Positions 32,514 to 43,535 of a stretch of DNA of 64,000 nt are shown one piece after another. A model generated the notes under the pieces. It did not search any database. It saw only the letters and a program-made list of their open reading frames with translations, and was not told where the DNA came from. The position numbers were made by a program, and so were the translations under genes. The stretch's first letter is position 1. The number at the start of each line of letters is the position of its first letter. Origin of the DNA: Oscheius tipulae (taxonomy: Eukaryota > Nematoda > Chromadorea > Rhabditida > Rhabditidae); assembly GCA_037178975.1 (NCBI GenBank), contig JASJZH010000006.1, positions 2,728,001 to 2,792,000 of the forward strand. Direction: 5' to 3'.

Positions 32514-34116
32514 CTATTGACCTGACTTTTCTCCAGCTACCCCCGTTCCTATGAGTGTAACCAAACAGAGCGCGTCTTTTCTGATTGATTACGGTTGATT
32601 TTGGTGATAATCTCACCTGTCAATGGAATGACGACGCCCTCTACTCTGAGTCGGTACAGGAACTTTCTTGACTACAGTTCCATGTTGGCGGCGAAGAGCA
32701 TTTGTGATTGCTTCCCACTAAAAATTATAATTTCTACTGTCACTTATGATATGGAAAATAACATCTATCAAAGAAATACCTTCACGTCGAACTGATCGTC
32801 GTTGTCACAATCCTCGTAGAGCCAATTTTCCGGAGGATTAACACAGTAGCCAACCTTAAAATACAAGCGTTGTTTTCAGTGAACATTCACAATGACTCTA
32901 CAAAAAGTGAAAAGCGATTCTGTTAGAAATTCCATCCACTGAGTCGATAAGTGTTTTTTCGAATCTTGTAAGTTCTTTTTGACCCCGACCTTTTGAATGA
33001 TGATGGACTATTGGCTTCGTCAAGCAATACAAATGTCGAATATCATGAATGTTCTTAGAAGGGCGCTGTTCATTGTAACTTTTCAATCAGACTCCACTAC
33101 ATCGCCATGGTAATCTAGGTGGAGGTCACTAGTACGAACCTGAGGGCTGGTAGCGTAAGAAAACATGGTCAACACTGAGACGTTATCAGGAAGGGCACGG
33201 CTTTTTTGACCAATAGTGTAGATAAAGATTAGTGACACGGGTCTGTCGGTTCCAGAAAAGAACAAAAAGTCTCACTTTAAACCGCTTGGAAGGCGTCTTC
33301 TTGTCAGAACAGGAAGGGGAGTCGCGAGAACCGATAGTTTCCGTCTAGAACATGTAAACTGACAATACATTTCAATTTGACCTTTGAATCAGACGAGTCG
33401 AATGATTCACGGGCTGTTTCGAATATGTCAACATCGTGTTCTTCACAAGACGTCAGCCTTTCCATCTGATTCTTTCTGACTGAGGCTGCTACTTCAATCA
33501 ACTCCTGCTGTATTGCTTTGATCTCGTCTTCAGAAGTGTGATAGTTGAGAACAGTTCCACAGCGCTCCTTTTTTCGCTTCTGCTGAAAATATCAAGGATA
33601 CAAACAGAAATGTACCTTGAACAGCTTCTCAGACCAGTCTAGGGAAGTTGAACGATGAATCTGTCGGTGTTCCCAGACGACAACATCCTTCGGATAGCCA
33701 CATAACGAAATCTAAACAATTGAAATAGTGGGTACAACTTGAGAAGGTTTGCTGTGATTCCTTCCCAGGAACAGGAATGCAATAGACACTACTGATTACC
33801 TTTCTGCGTGTCATATCGGGAACAATAGTCAGCTGTGCGAGACCGGCAGTAGCGGGAGTGTCGGGGAGCACCTCCAAAGGCTCCCATTGCTTCAGACCAT
33901 CAACTTCAGGATTTGCCAGTTGCGTGGAACTGCTACATCGACCCTCCAGGCTGGATGTTTCGGAAATGTCTGGAACAGTATAACATTGCAATTCAATCAT
34001 TATAATTTATATGTGTAAGCGGCCATATTTTTCAAAAGTTTTGCAGCAATCTGGGAGAAACTGAGTTTCCGTAAAATCATTTGTTTACCTGGAGAATTTG
34101 GACGTGTTGCGATCAT
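32514..34116 (-). CDS. Unrecognised protein, well-supported exon structure
   Basis: The start at 34116 (MIATRPNSP) directly follows a CTCTAG acceptor. Its phase-1 exon joins one reading DISETSSLEGRCSSSTQLAN, followed by ISLCGYPKDVVVWEHRQIHR, QKRKKERCGTVLNYH and EIKAIQQELIEVAASVRKNQ (a short helical stretch). The chain continues through SCSDKKTPSKRFKVRTSDLH. Two ends are possible: a stop at 33083 (HGDVVESD), or splicing from a GTAGTG donor into exons 32854-32780 (VGYCVNPPENWLYEDC), 32717-32617 (WEAITNALRRQHGTVVKK) and a last one ending at 32514. The longer form is about 285 residues. The protein is hydrophilic with no signal peptide or membrane helix, so probably intracellular, perhaps nuclear. 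I do not recognise the family. Confidence 0.55.
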
Positions 34117-34201
34117 GCTAGAGTGAAAAGTTCGAGGGTATTCAATTTTTCACGTTTGTTTAGATCGCCAATAGTTTCCGTCAAAAGTCAATATAACTCA
34201 C

Positions 34202-34226
34202 CTCCGAAAAGAATATCGTCTGCCAT
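34202..34226 (-). CDS. Possible alternative first exon of the gene at 32514-34116
   Basis: A 25-nt segment encodes MADDILFG and ends with a strong GAG|GTGAGT donor in phase 1, the same phase as the MIATRPNSP exon at 34116. Either could therefore splice to the DISETSSLEG exon. It is acidic and very short, so it may be chance. Confidence 0.3.
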
Positions 34227-35560
34227 CTTTCAAAGATTTTGATGACTACCTGTAATATAGTTTTCAATATAAAGGAGATATGAAACAATAAATACATGTC
34301 CTGGAGTCTTTGAAAGAACCACATGTAAAAAGGTTGACGAGAGATAAGATAAGAAGAGTAGCCGGAGGGTGGGAAGAAGAAGAGTGAGAGAACTGACATT
34401 TAGTCCCTTACTATATACCCGGCAATAATGTCAACGAGGTCGCCAGCCGATCTCTCTCGCTTGGACTCTTAGTTGTTCTTTACACATCTGCGGCTTCAAT
34501 CGGGCTGAGCGATTGAAAACAAGCAATGAAAAAGTCGAACGGATGCAAAGGGAGAGTCCAACTATCCGGAAAGTTGTAGTCGCAGACTGATGCATGTGCT
34601 AGGAGGATGAAGCAATGATTCAAGGTTGTGGAAAACGTCTGGCAAAAACTTACAACTCACGCTTTGTTGATGTCATTTGCGTTTCGAAATGAATAAGGCT
34701 ATCTGCCGAGGATTGTGGCTAACTGGATATACAAAACCTTCTAGAAGATTTCGGATTGAGGAGATTATTCCAAAATAGCTTCAGCCACTAAAATCGGTTG
34801 GTCTGGAAAGAACCGCTTGCACACTAATGGGCTAGAAGTACTTCTTCGGCTAGACACGCGAGGGTCTATAGTCGTTGACGTTGCAATTGACTAATCTGTA
34901 AGGCTCTGCACAAGCATGCACAGAATATAGATCATAGAGATGGTAATGCAGATACAAATGTGACTTTCTTTTTTTTAAAGCTGAATTAAACGATGACCGA
35001 AAGAGCCCAAAGGTTGCCTCGGAAAGCTGATTGATCGATCGTTTCAATAAACGGGCATGGGAGCAAATCTCTTTCTCTGACAGGTAGGATATTAAATCGA
35101 TGTAGAAAACGCAGAAAGCTGATATAGCCGTCCTAGTCTGGCGAAGAGAGGCAAATCATAGAGAACAATACTACAATTTGGGAGCGAAAATAGCTTAGAT
35201 ACGGGAAATTTCTACATTCACGCTCAAGAGTCTTGCTAAGTTACAGCCGAGGGACATTACGTCGGGGGTATCCTAGAAACAAGCTATTTGCATGATCATT
35301 AAACGTGTCAAGCAAAAGTTATCTCTGGTAGACAAAGGGCTGTAGTGTGAAAATCAATTTGCATTGAGCACACGGTTCAAATGATGACTTTTGTGTCATG
35401 AGTCCCTTTTTACTTTGCAACTAAAGACAAGAACTTCATTATTCTACAGATCACATAATTGTTCGAATCTCCAGCACAAGTCAATAAATTTGAAAACTAT
35501 GCAACGGGCAATGGCACCACAAAATATGTTTGATTATCACGAAAGAGTTTCGATACAAAT
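34227..35560. other. Intergenic DNA between the unrecognised gene and che-12
   Basis: About 1.3 kb, AT-rich, with only short open frames. It lies 5' of the minus-strand gene at 32514-34116, so it should hold that gene's promoter, and 3' of che-12. No specific element was recognised. Confidence 0.5.
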
Positions 35561-38500
35561 TTACAGCAGCGATTCCAGTAGTTTCCGCTTAGGAGCCTCG
35601 AGTTCCGATGCAGCATGATCAAGTAAGCTTTTCTGTCCCATCTGAAAAAGATTTGAATTAAGAGGTGATGTTTTCCCAACCAGATGGGCTAGGTTTCTCG
35701 CATAGGCTTGTACAGCCCGTTTCAGTTCAGCATCACCCAATCCAAGTTGAAGTGACTCGTAGAGAGCGGGAAGAGCGGTCACCTCTACTTGTTTTGGTCT
35801 ATTTGGATAGAGTCCATTGTTCATTTCTGTAATTATCGATTTGAAGTTTCGTGCTCTTCACTTACTCGAAAAGACATCCAGCATAAAAGGTTTTTGCTTG
35901 ACGTTAGCTTTCTTAATTGCAGCGGCCATTGCCGGCGACAGAGCAGCTCCATCTAGTAAGAAAACATGTATTGTTATGGTTACGTTTATACCAATTTGAA
36001 CTACAGTTTGTTCCAAACATGTCTGAGCTAGATGTTTATGTTCCTCGCTCTTGCTGGAAAGATGGGACATTAGAGCCAGACAGAGCTGATTCAAGACTGC
36101 TTTGAGATGAGTCTCAGTCGAGTAGCATCTGCAAAAGAGTTTTCCTCTTTTTTTTCCAGAAGTACCCACTTTGACATGACGGGCAGTGTCATGAGATACG
36201 TTTCCATAGCTTGTAGAGCCACCTTGCTGTTAATGTCCGACAATCTACCAATGTAGGCTTCGATAAGCTTTGTGTCACTTCCAACAACTTTCGGCTGACT
36301 GTTGCACATTTTCTCAAACCGTTCCAACCCGGCAACTCTCTTCTCCCACCTGGAACCATGTTACATTGTTATATTATATCTTACCCCGCAGCGGTCATTT
36401 GATTACGGCATTCATCGAGATCGAGTTGAACTCCATCAGGAAGTTTTCGTGAGATAGCTTTTCGAACACTTCCCGATCTGGAGAGTGAAGAACCGAGAGA
36501 AATGCTGGTAGTGTCAAAGGCATCCATTCCTCCCTTCTTCTCAATGTGGCCGAGAACGTCCCTCACAGCTTTGTAGTCCGACTCATTTACATTCTTCTTC
36601 ATCATTCGGTCGAATGCGGGATCTTGACTCAAATCCACAAGACATTGTCTTCCAAATTGTCGTACATGAGGTGTTTGATCTTTGGAGAAGGCCACCAACT
36701 GTGGAATCAACTAAAATTCTCATTAATATACTTTAATACACTTAAAACCTTTGGCAATTCCGCAGAGTTCAGAACTCCGCCAGTACCTACGCGCTGGCAG
36801 ATCGTACTGACGAGTTGAGCGCATGAAGCTCGGATAGTATTGTTTTTCGACCTAAACATGCTCCACTTAAAACACTTAAGTGAAAAACTACTTTGATCCA
36901 GCAGCTATAAGATATGTCAAAGTTTTGTTAGGAGACCCGTACTTGACCATTTTGTGAAGCGACTCTGTGGCATCTTCTCTGATGAAGGCGTTGCTAACGT
37001 CCCCAGCTTTTTGCATGAGTATTGTTGCAGACTGAAACAAGTATTAAAAGTGAAAATAGTTACGCCCACCTTTTCGATCTCCGAGTCCATTTTACTCTTC
37101 ATGTTCTGAAAGAGTGTTCCCAACGTAGTCAGAGCAACGCGTGACACACTCGAACGAAGGTTCTTGCACTCTACCAGCACAGCTACGACTACCTGAAAAG
37201 AGTAATTGAGCACGTTTCCGGCTAGTTTCGAAAACCTCATGCATGTGATCTCCAATGGCCTTCGGGTTCGAAGTAGATAGATCGGATATCATGTTGAGAC
37301 CATCGACCTTATCCTGCCTGCATGAGGAAATTAGTCAGTATTAATAGTCTTCTACCATTCATCAGAGCTCATCAGATGAAGAGCATTTGGCACTGTTGTG
37401 CCTTGAGGCTGAGGACGAGGAGCTGCAGCAGGTGATGGCCCTGACGGAGCTTTTGACAACGATTTGGACGGTGCAACACGAGGGTGCTTTGCTGAACCGG
37501 ATTTGAGGAACGCGTGCTTTTTCTGAATAACAAAAATAACCCATCCCTGTTAAATCCCACCCTTTGGTTTGTTATCGGAAGGCTGTGATGACTGATGCTT
37601 TTCTTCACTGGAGCAGAGAAGGAGGAAATGTCACCGTCTAAAGCTCAGATGAAAATAAAAACCAAAATTCTACCATCAAAAGTATAGGCTCCTGCTTTCA
37701 TTGGTTTGATAGGAACCTCGTCGTGGTTGACAGGAGGACGATTCTCTCTTTCCTCCGCAGCTAAGTTTCCCTCACTTTTCGCTTTTGAGAGCATTGTAGA
37801 TGAGCCCATCTGAATCATCAAATATGCATATAGAATCAAGAAGAACCTTAGTCAGCTTGTGTTTGTTAGAAGGAATGACAATGTCATTGTTGTTCATCTC
37901 AATATGACGTCCATTCTTACGATTACCATTCGTGAAGGGATCAACGCGACATTCAGTAGAGTCTCGTCTTTGAACCAGAGCAGAAGAGGCTAAATTTGTA
38001 ACATAGATCACGCTGATTTTTTTCATACATCGGTTGACTTCGATTTGAAGGGAGTCATGTCGCCTCGTAGGAGCATGCCAAGACGCTGTGCTTGAGCCCG
38101 GTTGTGCAATTGCTGGAAATTGCGAGTATTTTTCGAAGGTGCTACTCTTACGCCCATTTATTTTCACTCCTACATTACTAATATGCTTACGTGGTAGGTG
38201 GAAACCATATGCTGGCTTTGTTAGAACTTTTTGACGATCACGAGGCTCGCCACGGTACAGTCGATTAATCTCATCAATCAATGCTGCAGCCATCTAGGAG
38301 GAGTGCTCAAAAGACAAATGTATAGTGAGAGGTAAGAACTGAGTTCCCAAGCAGAAGGCTACAGCTGACTTTGATCAATCATGGAAAATTTCTCACACCG
38401 GCCGGTAATTACCCCGCCTCCGTTCTATCTACATGAATGCTGTTGTTTTACTCGTCATAATATCCGGTGATACAAGACGCACATGCTCCAATGCTTTGAT

Positions 38501-41500
38501 AAAAGCACGTTGCGCATGAGTAATCAGGAATCGAACACAGCCAGATAATCAGAAGGGGTGTATAAAAGATTGAATTTGTGAATTCGCTAAGCTTTGCTTA
38601 AACTGATTAAATAAATCAAAGGATTTATTTTTCAAACATATCGATCGAGATGGATTTGCGGTTGTTGTCAAAAGGGTAGGAAGGTAAAAATGGCCTATTC
38701 GTTGGAAACAGGGAAGAATCAAAAGTTTCAATGTTGCAAAAACAGTCTGAGAACAAAACTAAAAACCAAAGTGAGCTCAAAACGGAGCGTCGTAGCGCTG
38801 AGATGTTGCTTGGCGCGGGCGCTCAGCAACCGCCCTTTGCCTGAACTGAACCGACTGAGAGTGAAGACACGTCAGAGTCGGCAGGAACATCAAATTACAT
38901 GTTTGACCCCGTAATCACATCCAGTTTTTGCTTCCGAATAATAATTATTAGCGATAAGTTAAAACATAGAAGTATGAAGCTACAGAAGACCTTACCAACT
39001 GGTGCTGAAAAAGCTGAATATGCTGTTGTGATTGGCCCAACTCTACTCGTTCTAACAGTTGCTGACTGTGTACGAGTTACAGCTGACCCCATTTCACTGA
39101 AAAGTTTCATGGATATCGAGAGATTCTTGGAAAAGATCAAGAAGTGTGACGTAGGACGAACAAAGAGAGTAGCAGATGTTAAGAGCACGAGTTATGAAAA
39201 CTTAACAAAGGGTCTAGAAAAGCAAGACTAGATGGAAAAGAGATACGCCGCCTGGAGAAAAGAACGTTTGAAAATGGTTGCCAGGTCTTCGTTTAAAAAA
39301 AAATGATTTAAATATCCTTGTTGGCTACAGGAGCGATAGATAGAGAAAGAGAGGGATGTCTCAACAAATTTCTGTTTTTTAAGCCTCTGTCGTAAATATT
39401 TTCTGGAAGGAAACAACAGTCTCAAACAATGGGTACCTTCTAGAAGAAGGTGGTCTTAAGGCATGACCTGAACCGGGTAACGTGACTCAAAATTGTAGCC
39501 GAGGTCGGAATACTTTCCTATACTAACAATAGAAAATGCTTCTCGTATAAGTATGGCTCAGCATTCTACTGCGTATGCAACTTTAAATAGTAATCGTTAT
39601 CAGTAAATGGTTTCTGTGTTGATGGCATACGTGACCATGGTGATTAGTTAAACTCCGGAGGTGCTCACTACGCGAGCTACGCTGGTTACAAAGGCCAATT
39701 ACCTCTATTCTTTCCTAGTCTCATCTAGTACGAACAGACTATCTTGAAAAGATAAAAGATACACATGCTACATGGGTCATTTTTGTTGTGGTCAGACCAA
39801 GGGATGCTCATAACATTTTCATGTATCCGTTGTTTCGACAAGGCAAAGAACAATAGCCGTGCTAAATGGAGTGGGATCTTCGAAAGGCCGACTATAGAAA
39901 GGGGATGTTTTTGAGCTGAAGCTGCTGGACCCGTGGTGACCAACAATGGGCCAGAATAATAAGGCCAGTTGGACATGTAATTGAGGGCAAACGACTGCCC
40001 AACATCAAAATTTTCAACAAGTGTACTACACTATTATCTCGTCCATTATTGTACTCACATTCGCTAGCTCTCCTGATTATCATATCGTCAGACATCATTC
40101 GTTCGTTTAGAAAGCCTTCTTTGAAATTTGACTGAAAACATGACTACTTCGATTACAAGTTTACTTACTCGTATTGGTTCGTTCTCCCACGGAAGAGAGT
40201 TGACAGTCAGTTGAGGATTGGAAGTCTCGGATATTGAACGGTGAAGAGGAGACACAGGTCTATACAGTTTGTATAAAAGAAAGACTTGCAAGAAAGAGGT
40301 CTTATGTTACACCAATTGCGGCCTCATTCATGCTCAGCACTGGACTGGCACTATCTTTCAAAAAATCAAGTGGCTTATTACAGAATTCTGTGCTCAAAAC
40401 TTAAAAATCGCGTTTTCAAAATTCCCTTTTCGAAGAAGAGGGTTGCTTTTTAGTGCTCCCTTGAGAGAAGTTCCTTCCACTAACCGATCAAGAGTGTCAC
40501 TGGCGTTCGCGTGCAGAATCCATCTGAGATCAGAGTTCTCTTGTGAAGCCATTTCCTCTGTGTCTACCTAAAAACTCAATCGACCTAATCCCCGTTGAAT
40601 CTTACGTCAAAGGTTGAATCCGAGGCAGGAGGCGTTGAATACTCAATCAGGCCGTCAAACCGTATTCTGGGAAGTATGTTCCGTTTTATCCTTGCCTTCA
40701 AAATTAGTTTTGTCACATTCTACCTTTAATCGTACCACAACCGCTGAGCCCAATCCTTGACAATTGTGCTTGGCTTCAATCTCTCTGACCGTTTTCATCA
40801 AAGGTTCTAGTTTCCCATTCATAAGATAAGAGACGACGGAAATTTGCTCAAAAGCGGCTAATCTAAAATGATTTGATAATCCTGGATAAGAGAATTCCTC
40901 ACCTGACTCTTCGTTTCGGGTCTATGAGAAGAGGGACGAGCATGTTGCAAACAGCTGTGAAGTTGATTCTTGAAGGCGAGGTGATCATCAAGGCCGACGT
41001 TAGTATGTTCACCACCTAAACCAAAAGTCAGATGAATTAATTCGTTTTGTATACCTCTTCCCGAATCCTGGAGTTTCGATTCTCCAACGAAACGGCCAAA
41101 GTTCCAATGACCTGTTTGGGATTCAGATTTTGAAAGAGGTCCATGAAGGACATCATGAGAATCTGCTTTATTATGGCTTTTTGGTTTCCAAGATGTTTTG
41201 AGAGAAGGGTAACCACTTGCTGAATCAATCCGTATATACTTGGTAAATCGTAATACCTGTAGATGAGCATCAATATTACTCTTCAATCTGTTTACAGTAA
41301 GACGAAGCACATCAAGAGCAATGACAACAATCTAGAACCCTTTTGTATAGCCCATACTCCAAACTCACTCGGAAATTGAGGTCAGCCAGTACATTTCCCA
41401 AGGTCATAAGAAAGCTGTGCATGTGAGGGACCAATCGTGATACTTCTTCCAGTGTTATGTTATCAATGAGCTTTTTTATCTGAACCCACAGTCTACGCTA

Positions 41501-42591
41501 AGTATAAAATCAAACCTCTTCAATAGCATGCTGCCGATTTTTGACTTCTTCATCGGATAGCATTGCAGAGATGTGCATAGGGACAAAACCGAATCGGAAC
41601 CTTCTCTCCCCAGCAGTTTGTCGTCCGCTCATCCTTTTCTTTAGTGCAAACGGATCTATAAGATACTGAATACAGAAAGATCGAGGCCTTACCGTTATCC
41701 TCCAACTCGATAGTGTGCTCCAGTTCCAGGTAGTTGTTCTGTTGCTCGACGGGTAGTGTTTGAAGCATCTTTTTGAAAATCTCCGGTCCAATATAATCTA
41801 AAATCTCTAGGATTTTAGCTAGGCAGGTTACTTACTCTCAAGTTTCTTTAACGTTGTCACAATTCTCGTAGTCGTGTTCGGTTCACTTTTGTTCATCCAT
41901 CGTGTAAGTCCATCTATTAATGTGGCCCAGTTTGCTTGTTTCAACTCGGGAATGAAGATTTTTTGCAGTTCCGAGACCACTTCAGTTTTTGTACTAATAT
42001 AATCCGGAGCGTTTAGATAGTTCACCGCTATTTTCTAAAAATAAACGTGTATATCAAGTCGCTATAGTCAATTTTACCAAAAGGGCACCCAAGCCTTCTG
42101 GCTGAACTCTGAGATATTGTTGAATGAGCTGTGAGGAGACGGCTCGTACTGTTGTTTTCGAGTTTCCGAGCAGAGGAATTATCTTGGGAAGAAGAAAACA
42201 CATACAATATTCAACACTCTGAAAGGCACACTAGCTATGATAATACATAGCTTACGGTTCCGAAGGTGGGCATAACTTCCATCAACATTTTACAGCACGT
42301 GTGCTGAACCTCCCACCGATCTTCTGACAGAACTCGGTCAAGAGCTTTGAACAAGTCTCCTTTTCGAATAGAGTTGAGAAACCAATCGGGATCTCGTTTC
42401 GATATTGTCACCATGTTATTGAGTGTCTGAATTAGTTTTGAAACTTGATTCAATTAACTGCTTACACTCATTTTTGTGTCGAAATCCGAGGCCCGTAACA
42501 GTTCGACCAAGTCATCGTCTCTTGGAAGAAACACACCAGGTGATGGAATTCTCTCTGCTCCCTTCCCCCAAATTGGATCCATTAAACTCAT
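35561..42591 (-). CDS. che-12: CHE-12/crescerin (TOGARAM) TOG-domain protein
   Basis: A many-exon gene for a HEAT/TOG-array protein of the crescerin family. These act inside cilia, where TOG domains bind tubulin and help build the axoneme. The start at 42591 (MSLMDPIWGKG) lies 11 nt after an ACTTTCAG acceptor. N-terminal TOG repeats include WEVQHTCCKMLMEVMPTFGT, FLLPKIIPLLGNSKTTVRAV and MLSDEEVKNRQHAIEEV. A Ser-rich, poorly conserved middle (about 40600-37700) follows. C-terminal TOG repeats include VLVECKNLRSSVSRVALTTL, the usual spot for a TOG in this family, with KSKMDSEIEKV after it, then LVAFSKDQTPHVRQFGRQCL. The end is KRKLLESLL with a stop at 35561. An in-frame ATG at 38293, right after CTCCTAG, could start a shorter isoform carrying only the C-terminal half. 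Exons in the 40.1-38.3 kb interval are my least certain. The upstream neighbour is a FAM161-like gene, and an X-box-like site lies between them. Confidence 0.85.
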
Positions 42592-43535
42592 TGCTACTTG
42601 TTCTGAAAGTTCGCTGATAAGAAATAGGCAGTGTGAAAATGACGGCCGGCTGAGAAAAAAATCTCAGTCAACAAACAAGTTTGTCAAAGGTAATTCATTA
42701 GCCTGTTATTCAGAAAAGGGAGTCAAACAGTTTACAAATTGTCACAAAAGACAAGTCAGCAGTGAGAGGCTTTTCTGACCCTCACACATAAAAGAGGAAA
42801 ATATTGAGAGGTATAAAAAGCTTTTCCCGTCAGTTTTTCTCTACCACTGTCCAAAAATAAGCAGGACTTGAAGGAAGTATAGCTTGTGCCAATGCAGGAA
42901 TAATAGCCCCTTTGCTAGCAGGCTTGTTTTTCATATAGGCTTTGACAAAGATATTGCGTTATGACTTTGAACTGCGGTAAAGCCGGAAGACCCGAAAGAG
43001 AAGACAGAATGAGAGAGACTGTCGCGACCGGCCACGTCGGCTACATTAGAAAGACACAATAGAAGGTAGATAATCGAGCAGGCTGGCCTTCTAATTCTCG
43101 ATAGCCGTCAGCTTGGGTTGCCATAGAGACCGTCTGGACACCCCTTACGCACATACACGCCAGTGAAGGATAAATTTATGCGGGGGTAGGAGCCTGACCA
43201 CACATGAGTTACATTCCTCTAAATGTAGTAATACGGGAGAGATGAGACTTTTTAGGCTTGACAGGATTATCGAATTTTTATTCTGGCTTCAAAACAAGTC
43301 ATAGAGCATCTTGATTATGATGAAGAAGAGAACGAAATGATTAGATGATATGGAATGACACATAACGCAATGGGACGATATAAATTTAAGGGAATGCAAC
43401 TTCCAGTTATTCTCTGTTTATGGTCAGCAGCTGTCCACAACTATTAATATGTGGTTTCAATAACGTCGAGATAATAAGCCGCAGGTGCTTTGAATCACTG
43501 CGCGTAATCTGATCACTACGGTAGAGGAAGAAATC
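42592..43535. other. che-12 upstream region
   Basis: About 0.94 kb between the che-12 start and the 3' end of the FAM161-like gene, with no coding segment. It contains the X-box-like motif at 43117-43130 and the acceptor ACTTTCAG just before the che-12 ATG. Confidence 0.6.
43117..43130. promoter_or_regulatory. X-box-like RFX/DAF-19 site
   Basis: GTTGCCATAGAGAC fits the nematode X-box consensus RYYNYY-AT-RRNRAC at all 14 positions. X-boxes are bound by the RFX factor DAF-19 and switch on ciliary genes. The site is about 526 nt upstream of the che-12 ATG, further than the usual 50-250 nt, but the 5' UTR start is unknown. It is nearly symmetrical, so strand is not meaningful. Confidence 0.6.

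Noticed and set aside
38899-39231. Plus-strand 110-codon frame inside che-12
   Set aside because: The opposite strand has a TTTCAG acceptor and a GTAAGG donor framing a Ser/Thr-rich exon that fits the che-12 linker, so the plus frame is probably a shadow.
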